Positions 42,935 to 51,138 of a stretch of DNA of 64,000 nucleotides are shown piece by piece (the stretch's first letter is position 1; every line of letters begins with the position of its first letter). The notes beneath the pieces were generated by a model, which worked only from the letters and a program-made list of their open reading frames with translations, was not told the origin of the DNA and ran no database searches. The translations under genes were made by a program, and so were the position numbers. Source of the DNA: Delftia sp. PS-11 (lineage in GTDB: Bacteria; Pseudomonadota; Gammaproteobacteria; Burkholderiales; Burkholderiaceae_C); the NCBI RefSeq assembly GCF_029870285.1, contig NZ_JACSYA010000002.1:186001-250000 (forward strand), given 5' to 3'.

Positions 42935-43332
42935 TCCTGCTGGACACCAACATCTGCATCTACATCATCAACGCCAAGCCTCCAGCCGTTTTAGCGCGCT
43001 TCCAGCAATACCGCATGGGCGAGGTAGGGCTGTGCAGCGTGGTGGCCGCCGAGCTGGCCTTTGGCGTAGCCAAAAGTGGGTCGGCGCGCAACCGTCAGGC
43101 GCTGGAGATGTTTCTGGCACCGCTCACCATCCTGCCGTTTGACGAGGCTGCCTTGTGGGCCTATGGCGACCTGCGTGCCGACCTGGAGCGTCGCGGCACT
43201 CCCATTGGCGCACTCGACACCATGATCGCCGCCCACGCCCTGAGTCAGCAGGCCATGCTAGTCACCAACAACACTCGCGAATTCGCCAAAGTGCATGGCC
43301 TGCAGTTGGACAACTGGGCCACTGCCGTCTGA
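42931..43332 (+). CDS. vapC: VapC-family PIN-domain ribonuclease toxin
   Basis: A 133-residue PIN nuclease. The acidic metal-binding residues are visible in 'MILLDTNICIYII' (Asp5), 'VVAAELAFGV' (Glu), and 'GALDTMIAAHAL' (Asp), with 'LVTNNTREFAKVHGL' at the end. VapC toxins cut tRNA or rRNA when free of antitoxin. No mobile element flanks the pair. Confidence 0.92.
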   Translation: MILLDTNICIYIINAKPPAVLARFQQYRMGEVGLCSVVAAELAFGVAKSGSARNRQALEMFLAPLTILPFDEAALWAYGDLRADLERRGTPIGALDTMIAAHALSQQAMLVTNNTREFAKVHGLQLDNWATAV

Positions 43333-43347
43333 TGGTTCAGGGCCTGT

Positions 43348-43376
43348 GCCTCGCCTAAGCCTCGCCTAAGTCTCGC
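43348..43376 (+). repeat. Tandem 11-base direct repeats upstream of the DegP-like gene
   Basis: GCCTCGCCTAA occurs twice in tandem (43348-43358, 43359-43369), with a partial third copy (GTCTCGC, 43370-43376). It lies 56-84 bases before the protease ATG. The 11-base period matches the spacing of OmpR/PhoB-family response-regulator sites, so it may be a regulator-binding site. Confidence 0.55.
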
Positions 43377-43431
43377 TGCGCAGACTTTCCCCATCGCAGC
43401 ACCAAACGCTGCTTTCGAGGAAAGGTCTGCC

Positions 43432-44970
43432 ATGAACAACATTCTGTCCACCCCCCGCCGTCTGGTCCTGGCCCTGGTGGCCGCAGGTGCCATCGGCGCC
43501 CTGGGCGCCACGGGCGCCGGTCTGGTTGGCGCAGTCCACGGCGATGCGCGTGCGACCACGGCGCTGGCGGCGCCTGCGGCCCAGCCCGCCTCGCAGTTCT
43601 CGCCGGCAGGCGCCGTCGCGGCGCCCAACTTTGCCGACATCACGGCGCGCAATGGCGCGGCCGTGGTCAATATCAGCGTGGTCGGCAGTGCGCGCGCCAT
43701 GGGCGAGGAGGGCGAAGAGGCTGCTGCGCGCCAGGGCCAGCAGGGCGTGCCCGGCATGGACCCCAGCGATCCTTTCTATGAATTCTTCCGCCGCTTCGGT
43801 GTGCCCGGCATGCCGGGGGCGGGCCAGCCCCAGCGCGATACGCCGGTGCGCGGCGAAGGCTCTGGCTTCATTGTCTCCAGCGATGGCCTGATCCTGACCA
43901 ATGCGCATGTGGTGCGCGGCGCTCGGGAAGTTACCGTCAAACTCAATGATCGGCGCGAATTCAGCGCCAAGGTGCTAGGCGCGGACCCCAAGACCGATGT
44001 GGCCGTGCTGCGCATCAACGCCAGAGACCTGCCCACCGTCACGCTGGGCAAGACCGCCGATCTGCGCGTGGGCGACTGGGTACTGGCCATCGGCTCGCCC
44101 TTTGGCTTCGAGAGCAGCGTCACGGCTGGCGTGGTCAGCGCCAAGGGCCGCAGCCTGCCCGAGGATTCCTTCGTCCCCTTCCTGCAGACCGATGTGGCCA
44201 TCAATCCGGGCAACTCCGGCGGGCCGCTGTTCAACGCGCGTGGCGAGGTCATCGGCATCAACAGCCAGATCTACACCCGCTCGGGTGGTTACCAGGGCGT
44301 GTCCTTCGCCATTCCCATCGAGGTCGCCACGCATGTGCAGCAGCAGATCGTGGCCACCGGCAAGGCGCAGCATGCCCGGCTGGGCGTGGCGGTGCAGGAG
44401 GTCAATCAGGCGTTTGCCGACTCCTTCAAGCTGGACCGGCCCGAAGGCGCTCTGGTGGCCAGCGTGGACAAGAACGGCCCTGCCGCCAAGGCGGGTCTGG
44501 AGCCTGGCGATGTGGTGCGCAGGATCGACGGCCAGCCCATCATCGGCTCGGGCGATCTGCCGGCCTATGTAGGCCAGGCACTGCCGGGCCAGAAGGTCAC
44601 GCTGGAGGTCTGGCGCAATGGCGAGGCCCGCACGCTGTCTGCCGTGCTGGGGGATGCGGGCGACAAGACCGCCAAGGTGGCCCAGGATACGCCCGATGCA
44701 GGCAAGGGCCGGCTGGGCCTGGCCTTGCGGCCCCTGCAGCCCGACGAAAAGCAGCAGGTCGGCGTGCAGGCCGGCATGGTCGTGGCCGATGCGGCCGGGC
44801 CTGCCGCCGAAGCGGGCATCGCCCAGGGCGATGTGCTGCTGTCCATCAACGGCGCGCCTGCCGCTGACATCCAGGCCGTGCGTGCGGCCATGGACAAGGC
44901 TGGCAAGACTGTCGCCGTGCTGATCTGGCGCGATGGCAACCGGATTTTCGTGCCCGTGCGTCTGGGCTGA
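43432..44970 (+). CDS. DegP/HtrA (Do)-family periplasmic serine protease
   Basis: A 512-residue protease with an N-terminal signal or anchor (about residues 10-35), the trypsin-like domain with catalytic triad His159 ('LTNAHVV'), Asp189 ('KTDVAVL') and Ser262 ('NPGNSGGPLF'), and two PDZ domains (about 305-395 and 420-505). The Q-linker 'GEEGEEAAARQGQQGVPGMD' precedes the 'DPFYEFFRRFG' LA loop. It degrades misfolded envelope proteins. GAGGAAAGG lies about 9 bases upstream. The DegP/MucD distinction cannot be made safely here. Confidence 0.93.
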   Translation: MNNILSTPRRLVLALVAAGAIGALGATGAGLVGAVHGDARATTALAAPAAQPASQFSPAGAVAAPNFADITARNGAAVVNISVVGSARAMGEEGEEAAARQGQQGVPGMDPSDPFYEFFRRFGVPGMPGAGQPQRDTPVRGEGSGFIVSSDGLILTNAHVVRGAREVTVKLNDRREFSAKVLGADPKTDVAVLRINARDLPTVTLGKTADLRVGDWVLAIGSPFGFESSVTAGVVSAKGRSLPEDSFVPFLQTDVAINPGNSGGPLFNARGEVIGINSQIYTRSGGYQGVSFAIPIEVATHVQQQIVATGKAQHARLGVAVQEVNQAFADSFKLDRPEGALVASVDKNGPAAKAGLEPGDVVRRIDGQPIIGSGDLPAYVGQALPGQKVTLEVWRNGEARTLSAVLGDAGDKTAKVAQDTPDAGKGRLGLALRPLQPDEKQQVGVQAGMVVADAAGPAAEAGIAQGDVLLSINGAPAADIQAVRAAMDKAGKTVAVLIWRDGNRIFVPVRLG

Positions 44971-45028
44971 GTGCGGCCAGCCCTGGCGCTCCGGCGCCCG
45001 GGCTGCTGCCTGCAGAGCCATGAACGCA

Positions 45029-45107
45029 CGCAGGCAGCACGCCTGCGGACTGTCGCGTGTTCTCCAATTCAGACCATTCTTATGCCTTGCCTCAGAATGA
45101 TCTGAAT
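45029..45107. promoter_or_regulatory. Two hairpins between the protease gene and the roadblock cassette
   Basis: The non-coding gap 44971-45297 (327 bases) contains a small hairpin CGCAGGC-AGCAC-GCCTGCG (45029-45047) and a long inverted repeat. In the latter, ATTCAGACCATTCT (45067-45080) matches the reverse complement of AGAATGATCTGAAT (45094-45107) at 13 of 14 positions, with a 13-base loop. Neither is followed by a T run. The long one may be an operator or processing site for the roadblock genes. A TAGACT at about 45155 could be a -10 box. No gene is seen. Confidence 0.5.
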
Positions 45108-45297
45108 CCCGTGTGAATTTGTGAATGCCTGTTCCTGCATGAGGCCGCCACGCCTAGACTGCGCCACTTGCCTGGCGTTAAGGGCAGGTCCTTGGTGCAT
45201 TTCCTTGCAGCAAGGAGGCATAGGGCAGGCAAGCGGTTTGCGGCGTCGTGCCGTGCCCGCTGAAGCATCGATTCACAGGCAAAAAGGGAGAACTGCG

Positions 45298-45702
45298 ATG
45301 AGCTTGGAAAACACTCTGGGGCAAATAGTGGGCACCGTGCCCGAATGCGTGGCCATCGGATATGTCGATGCTGCCTCGGGAATGCTGCTGGGCATGCGCA
45401 CGGTGGATTCCCACCCGCGCGAGGTGATTGATCTGGTGGCTGCTGCCACAGCCGACCTGTTCAACGGCCCGAATGTGTCGATGATCGAAAGCCTGTTCAA
45501 AAGGGCCAGGGGCCTGCAAAGCGATGGGCACCACTACTTTCAGGAGCTGATTGTCAACAGCGACAACCTGATCCATGTGTTTTTGCGTGGCAAGCAGACT
45601 CCCGACTACATTGCCGTCTTTGTGTGCCGCCGCACCGCCAATCTGGGCATGGCGTTGACCAAGGCGCGCATGGCAATGCCCCAGATCGAAGCGGCCGTCT
45701 GA
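45298..45702 (+). CDS. Roadblock/LC7-like protein, copy 1
   Basis: A 134-residue soluble protein. The order of strands and helices ('ECVAIGYVDAASGMLLGMRT', helix 'VIDLVAAATADLFNG', strand 'LIVNSDNLIHVFLRG', strand 'YIAVFVCRRTANLGM', final helix) fits a Roadblock/LC7 domain, the fold of MglB-type partners of small GTPases. This assignment is from pattern, not a search. AAAAGGGAG lies 7-8 bases before the ATG. An 88%-identical paralogue lies at 47474-47878, and an ABC ATPase/phosphatase fusion lies between. No small GTPase gene is visible nearby. Confidence 0.72.
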   Translation: MSLENTLGQIVGTVPECVAIGYVDAASGMLLGMRTVDSHPREVIDLVAAATADLFNGPNVSMIESLFKRARGLQSDGHHYFQELIVNSDNLIHVFLRGKQTPDYIAVFVCRRTANLGMALTKARMAMPQIEAAV

Positions 45703-45961
45703 TGGCATGGCGCTATGGCTCTGGCCGCGCCGTGGCGATCGCATTCCGGGCTGCAAACACCCGCCGCAATGTGGCCTTGGAAGCTATTCGAGACGGCTTA
45801 CGTTAAAGCAACACCCATTTGCGATAGTAGTGTTTCTTTTTGTGACGATTTGATCTAGGGCAAACCGCTTAGACTGCCGGCCCGTCAAGCCTGCGCTGGC
45901 TGTCTCGGGTTCACCCATGAACAAGCGGTCCTGGAGGGCCACATATCGCATCACAGGAGGC

Positions 45962-47440
45962 ATGGCATTGAAGCACGACTACAGCTTGCAGGTGGCAGGT
46001 TTGGGCGCCTCGTTTGGTGCGCGCGTCATTCTGGCAGAGGCGGATTTCACGCTGCCTGCGCGTGGCATCACGGCGCTGCTGGGGCCTTCCGGATCGGGCA
46101 AGTCCACGCTGCTGCGCACGCTGGCCGATCTCAATGCCGCCAATCCGCGTTTTCGCCGCTGGGGCAGTGTGCGCTATGCGGGCCAGCCGTGGAGCCGTGG
46201 CATGCCTGCGCCGCGCCTGGTGCAGCAGCAGGCCCGGCTGATGCTGGCCAGCACCTTCGACGCCATCGTGGAGCTGGCCAGGCCCCGGCTCAAGCTGGTG
46301 CCGCATGCGCTGCGGGACTGGTGCCAGGAACAGCTGCAGGCCTTCGGCTTTCCGGAGCTTGGGTCGGTGCTGGACCGGCCTGCACTGGAGCTGTCTGCCG
46401 TGCAGCAGCGTGCCGTGGCGATATTGCGCGAGGCGCTGGCCGAGCCCGCCCTGCTGATGGTGGATGAGCCCACGGCGGAGTTGCAGGGCTACGATGCCTT
46501 TGTGCTGCTGGAGTTGCTGAGCCAGGTGGCCCAGCGCACGGCCGTGCTGATGAGTACGCACCAGCAGCAGCATGCCCAGGCCGTGGCGCAGGACATGCTG
46601 CTGCTCGCAGGGGGCCGCATTGCCGAGGCGCAGTCCATGGAGGCTTTCTTGCATGCGCCGCTGTCGCTGGCAGGCCAGCAATTCGTGCGCACCGGCAGCT
46701 GCTGCGTGCCTTCCCCGGATGCACGGGCCGAGGACCTGGAGGAGGGCATGCCTTTGCCGCCCCCCCTGCCAGCAGCGGCGCTGGCGGCCATCTCTGAATT
46801 CCAGGCAGACGGGCAGGCTTCGCAGGCCTTGGCCGCTTCGCCTGCCGCACCCGCCATGCCAGAGCCTGTGGCAACCCCTGCCGCTGCGCCGCTGCCGCGT
46901 CCTGTCAAGCCTGCCGTGCTCGCGGACTGGGCGCCGCTGGCCGCCGATCCCCAGGCCGTGCCCGCCAGCCGTGGCCCCGGCGGCTTCGCCTGGCTGGTGC
47001 CTGGCCGGCTGGCAGGCACGCCCCTGCCCGGCGTCGTGCATTCCGTGGATACCGATCTGCAGGCGCTGCGCCGCTGCGGCGTCACCATGCTGATCACCCT
47101 GACCGAGAAAGACCTGCCCCAGGAGCCTCTGCTGCGCCACGGCCTGCGCAATCTGTACCTGCCGGTGCGCGACCAGGAGCCGCCCACGGTGGCGCAGATC
47201 CAGATGCTGCTGGCACGCATGTCGGCCATGCTGCGCGCCGGCGAAGTGCTGGCCGTGCATTGCCTGGCGGGGCTGGGGCGCACAGGCACGGTGCTGGCCG
47301 CCTGGCTGGTGCGTGAGGGCCTCACCGCCCAGGAAGCGCTGCGGCGCGTGCGCCTGATCGATGCCCAGTATGTGCAGTCGCAGGCACAGGAAGACTTGCT
47401 TCACGCCTACGAGGCAGCCTTGCTGCAGAAGATGGGCTGA
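45962..47440 (+). CDS. PstB-like ABC ATPase fused to a dual-specificity/tyrosine phosphatase
   Basis: About 492 residues. N-terminal ATPase (about 1-230): Walker A 'GPSGSGKSTLL' (41-49), Q-loop region 'VQQQARLMLAS', degenerate signature 'ELSAVQQRAVAIL' in place of LSGGQ, Walker B 'LLMVDEPTA' (Asp168, Glu169) and H-loop 'STHQQQH'. A Pro/Ala linker follows (about 245-330). The C-terminal phosphatase has the P-loop 'VHCLAGLGRTGTVLAAW' (Cys434, Arg440) and a likely acid Asp in 'LPVRDQEPPT'. No membrane segments. Start uncertain: AGGAGG (45955-45960) is 1 base from ATG 45962 but 7 bases from an in-frame TTG 45968; ATG 45917 is also possible. I know of no described system with this fusion. Confidence 0.85.
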   Translation: MALKHDYSLQVAGLGASFGARVILAEADFTLPARGITALLGPSGSGKSTLLRTLADLNAANPRFRRWGSVRYAGQPWSRGMPAPRLVQQQARLMLASTFDAIVELARPRLKLVPHALRDWCQEQLQAFGFPELGSVLDRPALELSAVQQRAVAILREALAEPALLMVDEPTAELQGYDAFVLLELLSQVAQRTAVLMSTHQQQHAQAVAQDMLLLAGGRIAEAQSMEAFLHAPLSLAGQQFVRTGSCCVPSPDARAEDLEEGMPLPPPLPAAALAAISEFQADGQASQALAASPAAPAMPEPVATPAAAPLPRPVKPAVLADWAPLAADPQAVPASRGPGGFAWLVPGRLAGTPLPGVVHSVDTDLQALRRCGVTMLITLTEKDLPQEPLLRHGLRNLYLPVRDQEPPTVAQIQMLLARMSAMLRAGEVLAVHCLAGLGRTGTVLAAWLVREGLTAQEALRRVRLIDAQYVQSQAQEDLLHAYEAALLQKMG

Positions 47441-47473
47441 CCGGATATTTCAAAACTACAAAGGAAAGTATCG

Positions 47474-47878
47474 ATGAGTTTGGACAACGTTCTGAGCGAA
47501 GTGGTGGGCTCGGTGCCCGAGTGCCTGGCCATTGGCTATGTGGATGCGGCCTCCGGCATGCTGCTGGCCATGCGCACCGTGGACTCCCATCCGCGCGAGG
47601 TCATCGACCTCGTGGCGGCTGCCACTGCCGACCTGTTCAACGGACCGAATGTGTCCATGATCGAACGCCTGTTCAAGAAGTCGCGCGGCCTGCAGGACGA
47701 TGGCCACCATTACTTCCAGGAGATGATCGTCAACAGCGACAACCTGATCCATGTTTTCCTGCGCGGCAAGCAGATGCCGGACTATGTGGCGGTTTTCGTC
47801 TGCCGCCGCACGGCCAATCTGGGCATGGCGCTGACCAAGGCGCGCATGGCGATGCCAAAAATCGAGGCGGCGGTGTAA
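47474..47878 (+). CDS. Roadblock/LC7-like protein, copy 2
   Basis: A 134-residue paralogue of copy 1, with 118 of 134 residues identical. The differences cluster in the first 18 residues and at scattered surface-like sites. The DNA differs at many third positions, so the copies are not a recent duplication and the protein is under strong constraint. It begins 33 bases after the ATPase/phosphatase stop, preceded by AAAGGAAA, and ends 34 bases before the OmpR-type regulator. Co-transcription with both is likely. Confidence 0.72.
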   Translation: MSLDNVLSEVVGSVPECLAIGYVDAASGMLLAMRTVDSHPREVIDLVAAATADLFNGPNVSMIERLFKKSRGLQDDGHHYFQEMIVNSDNLIHVFLRGKQMPDYVAVFVCRRTANLGMALTKARMAMPKIEAAV

Positions 47879-47912
47879 CTGCTGCAGCCGAACAGCAGGC
47901 TATGCTTATTGC

Positions 47913-48587
47913 ATGCGGTTATTGCTGGTTGAAGACGATGCCATGATCGGCGAGGCCGTGCACACGCTGCTGCGCGGCGAAGGCCATGTGGTGGACTGGG
48001 TGCGCGATGGCCTGCAGGCCGATGCAGCCCTGCGCGCAGGCCCCGGGCAGGGCCATGGCTATGACCTGGTGCTGCTGGACCTGGGCCTGCCGGGGCAGGA
48101 CGGGCTGCAGGTGCTGCGCCAGCTGCGTGCGCGCCGCGACCGCACGCCGGTGCTGGTGGCCACGGCCCGCGATGCCGTGCGCGACCGCATTGCCGGCCTG
48201 GATGCCGGGGCGGACGACTACGTGGTCAAGCCCTACGACCTGGACGAGCTGCTCGCTCGGCTGCGCGCGCTGGCGCGCCGCGCATCAGGTGCCGTGGAGC
48301 CGCTGTACGAGCGCGGCGGCGTGCGCCTGAACCCCGCCACGCGCGAGGCCAGTGTCGATGGCTGCGGTGTCGTGCTGTCCGGCCGCGAGTGGGCGGTGCT
48401 GCAGGCGCTGCTGGCGCGGCCCGGCAGCACGCTGTCGCGCCAGCAGATCGAGGACAAACTCTATGGCTGGGGCGACGAGGTCAGCAGCAACGCCATCGAG
48501 GTCTACATTCATGGCCTGCGCAAGAAGCTGGGTGCCGGGCTGATCCTCAATGTGCGCGGCGTGGGCTACATGGTGCCCAAGCCATGA
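47913..48587 (+). CDS. OmpR-family response regulator (QseB/PmrA-like)
   Basis: A 224-residue regulator. The receiver has 'LLVEDDAMIGEAVHTLL', phospho-Asp in 'LVLLDLGLPGQDG', 'VATARDAVRDRIAGLDAGADDY' and Lys in 'VVKPYDLDELLAR'. The winged-helix output domain has 'LSGREWAVLQALLARPG' and 'SSNAIEVYIHGLRKKLG', ending 'NVRGVGYMVPK'. The kinase ATG overlaps its stop (ATGA). It is the likely transcriptional output of the following sensor, whose targets are unknown; the roadblock cassette directly upstream is one candidate. Confidence 0.9.
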   Translation: MRLLLVEDDAMIGEAVHTLLRGEGHVVDWVRDGLQADAALRAGPGQGHGYDLVLLDLGLPGQDGLQVLRQLRARRDRTPVLVATARDAVRDRIAGLDAGADDYVVKPYDLDELLARLRALARRASGAVEPLYERGGVRLNPATREASVDGCGVVLSGREWAVLQALLARPGSTLSRQQIEDKLYGWGDEVSSNAIEVYIHGLRKKLGAGLILNVRGVGYMVPKP

Positions 48588-49984
48588 AGGCCCTGCCTGA
48601 CCGACTGGCCTCCTGGATGCGCGAGCGCCTGCCCGGGGCCCTGGGGGCAAGGCTGCTGCTGTTCATTGGCGCTGCCATCGTGTTCACGGCCCTGCTGCAG
48701 GGGCTGCTGACCTACCGCAACGCCCTGCTGCAGACCGATATTCTGTTTGACTACCAGATGCAGCAGACCGCTTTCGCGCTGCGTGCCGGGCTGCCGGTGG
48801 ATGCGCGCGGCCATCCCGAAGGCACGCCCCCCGAGGATGAAAACCATGACTTCATCGTCCAGGTCTGGACCAATGAAGGGCTGCGCATCTTCGAGTCGGC
48901 CCTGGGCGCGGCCCTGCCGCAGATGGCCGTGCTGGGCTTTGCCGATGTGCCTGCGCGCGGCACGGTCTACCGCGTGTTTTCGCTGCAGACACGCTCCCAG
49001 GTGATCCAGGTCGCCCAGGACATGCGCGTGCGCCGCGCGCTGGCGCGCGATGCCGCATGGCATGGCCTGCTGCCGATTGCGCTGCTGGCCCCCGTGCTGG
49101 CGCTGGCGGTCTGGTGGGGTGTGCGCCATTCGCTGGCGCCCGTGCAGCGCGTGCGCCGCGAGCTGGCCGTGCGCCAGCCCACCGATCTGGCGCCCGTGCC
49201 CGCCGATGGCCTGCCAGACGAAGTGCGCCCGCTGGTGGCCGAGTTCAATGCGCTGCTGCAGCGCGTGGCACAGGCCTTCGAGGCCCAGCAGCATTTCGTG
49301 GCCGATGCCGCGCATGAGCTGCGCTCTCCGCTGGCTGCCTTGAATCTTCAGCTGCAGACCTTGCGCCGCGCACCGGACGATGCAGCCCGTGAAGACGCCG
49401 TGCAGCGCCTGGCCCAGGGGCTGGAGCGCGCCACGCGCCTGGTCGAGCAATTGCTGGCACTGGCGCGGCAGGAAGCCCGGCAGGCGGCTGCACAGACGCT
49501 GCCCCTGGTGGATCTGGGCGATGTCGTCACCCAGGCCCTTGCCGACACGGCGGTGGCCGCGCAGCAGCGCGGCCTGGACATGGGCATCAGCGAGTCGCCC
49601 GCGCTGCAGCAGCCGTTTGCCGTGCCCGGCGATGCCCATGCCCTGCAGATGCTGGTGCGCAACCTGCTCGACAACGCCATCAAGTATGTGCCCGAGGGCG
49701 GCCGCGTCGATGTGGGCTGGCGCAGCGATGCGGCAGGCCGGGCCCTGATCGTGGAAGACTCGGGGCCCGGTATTCCCCAGGAGCAGCGCCCGCAGGTGCT
49801 GCGGCGCTTCGTGCGGGGACCGTCCGCCAGCCAGCAGGCCGGCGGCAGCGGCCTGGGCCTGGCCATCGTGCAGACCATTGCCGAACGCCATGGCGCCCGC
49901 CTGCTGCTGGACCGCTCCCCCTCGCTGGCGGGGCTGCGGGTGCAGATTGTCTGGCAGGCGGCTGTCACTGTAGCAGGCGAATAA
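48584..49984 (+). CDS. Sensor histidine kinase (QseC/PmrB-like)
   Basis: A 466-residue kinase with TM1 (about 20-42), a periplasmic domain of about 110 residues that includes the acidic 'PPEDENHD', TM2 (about 160-180), a HAMP linker, H-box 'FVADAAHELRSPLAAL', N-box 'NLLDNAIKYVPEGG', G1 'VEDSGPGIPQEQR' and G2 'GGSGLGLAIVQTIAERHG'. The ATG at 48584 overlaps the regulator stop. The acidic periplasmic patch might sense cations, as in PmrB, but this is only a suggestion. Confidence 0.9.
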   Translation: MKALPDRLASWMRERLPGALGARLLLFIGAAIVFTALLQGLLTYRNALLQTDILFDYQMQQTAFALRAGLPVDARGHPEGTPPEDENHDFIVQVWTNEGLRIFESALGAALPQMAVLGFADVPARGTVYRVFSLQTRSQVIQVAQDMRVRRALARDAAWHGLLPIALLAPVLALAVWWGVRHSLAPVQRVRRELAVRQPTDLAPVPADGLPDEVRPLVAEFNALLQRVAQAFEAQQHFVADAAHELRSPLAALNLQLQTLRRAPDDAAREDAVQRLAQGLERATRLVEQLLALARQEARQAAAQTLPLVDLGDVVTQALADTAVAAQQRGLDMGISESPALQQPFAVPGDAHALQMLVRNLLDNAIKYVPEGGRVDVGWRSDAAGRALIVEDSGPGIPQEQRPQVLRRFVRGPSASQQAGGSGLGLAIVQTIAERHGARLLLDRSPSLAGLRVQIVWQAAVTVAGE

Positions 49985-50099
49985 CAACCATCGCCCAGGC
50001 ATTACCGTGTCCGGTACACAATGCTCACAGCGCGCTATTTCCCCGCGTGGCGTGCGCAATCACCCCTGCCGTTTTCAGAAATCACAAGAGGTCCTTGCC

Positions 50100-51131
50100 A
50101 TGGAGTCCGTTGTTCAGCGCCTGTCCCAGTCCCTGGCCCAGGCGCAATCGCTGGAAGAACTCACGCGCCCGATGCTGCAGATGCTGGAGGAAGCCACGCA
50201 GCTGGCCTCTACCTACCTGACCACGGTCGATGAGGCAAAGGGTGTCCAGCAGGTGCTGTTCGCGCGCAATGCGCAGCAGATGCAGATTCCCGAAGGTCTG
50301 GTCGTCCCCTGGGGCGATACGCTGTGCAAACGGGCCATTGACGAGGGCCGCATGTACACGCCCGATGTCGGCCAGTGCTGGGGTGACTCCGAAGCCGCGC
50401 GCGAGCTGGGCATACGCACCTATGCGAGTGCGCCTGTGCGCTTTTCCGATGGCCGGCTCTACGGCACGCTGTGTGCCGCCAGCGACAAGCCCATGCCCGT
50501 GGGCCTGGAAGCGCAAAGCATGCTGAGCCTGTTTGCCAAGATACTTTCCGAGCGCCTGGAGCGCGAGCAGCTCATCGTCACGCTGAAGCAGCGCAACCAG
50601 GAACTGGCGGCCATGGCCCTGCTCGACCCGCTCACAGGCGTGCCCAACCGCCGCTGCCTGACCGAAGAGCTGCAGCGCCTGATCGCCCGGTGCGCGCGCA
50701 GCCAGGAGTGGGTGGTGGTCGGCTTCGTGGACATGGACCATTTCAAGCGGGTCAACGACGTATATGGCCATGATGCTGGCGATGCGCTGCTGTGCGCGAT
50801 GAGCGAGCGGCTGACTGCCAGCGTGCGCAGCAGTGACATGCTGGCGCGTTTCGGCGGTGACGAGTTCGTGCTCATCGGCGTCGGGCCGCTGCTCGGCGAC
50901 GATGCTGACGCGGTTGCGTGCGACCTGCAGCAGCGCCTGACGGCCGCATCGGCATTCCAGCTCGACCTGCCCGATGGCCGCTCGCTGGACTACAGCGGCG
51001 CCAGTGTCGGCGTGGTGTGCCTGCGCGCCGATGCCACAGATGCCGGCGATGCCCTGCAAAAAGCCGACGCCGCCATGTACCGCGTGAAGCTGGCGCGCAC
51101 AGGCGCCAAGGGGCAGTCGGCCCTGCACTGA
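50100..51131 (+). CDS. Diguanylate cyclase with N-terminal GAF domain
   Basis: A 343-residue cytoplasmic enzyme that makes cyclic di-GMP. The GAF-type sensor occupies about 1-165 ('PWGDTLCKRAIDEGRMYT', 'ASAPVRFSDGRLYGTLCA'). A short coiled coil leads to the GGDEF domain: 'DPLTGVPNRRCLTEEL', 'FVDMDHFKRVNDVYGHDAGD' and the active loop 'RFGGDEFVLIG'. The catalytic residues are intact. The typical inhibitory RxxD site 5 residues before GGDEF is not seen. The start at 50100 has AGAGG about 9 bases upstream. It could connect to the pilus and signalling genes nearby. Confidence 0.9.
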   Translation: MESVVQRLSQSLAQAQSLEELTRPMLQMLEEATQLASTYLTTVDEAKGVQQVLFARNAQQMQIPEGLVVPWGDTLCKRAIDEGRMYTPDVGQCWGDSEAARELGIRTYASAPVRFSDGRLYGTLCAASDKPMPVGLEAQSMLSLFAKILSERLEREQLIVTLKQRNQELAAMALLDPLTGVPNRRCLTEELQRLIARCARSQEWVVVGFVDMDHFKRVNDVYGHDAGDALLCAMSERLTASVRSSDMLARFGGDEFVLIGVGPLLGDDADAVACDLQQRLTAASAFQLDLPDGRSLDYSGASVGVVCLRADATDAGDALQKADAAMYRVKLARTGAKGQSALH

Positions 51132-51138
51132 GCGCGCC

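Noticed and set aside
42501..43332. VapBC and the broken arsC as part of a mobile island
   Set aside because: No integrase, transposase, tRNA or flanking direct repeats are visible, and codon use resembles the surroundings.
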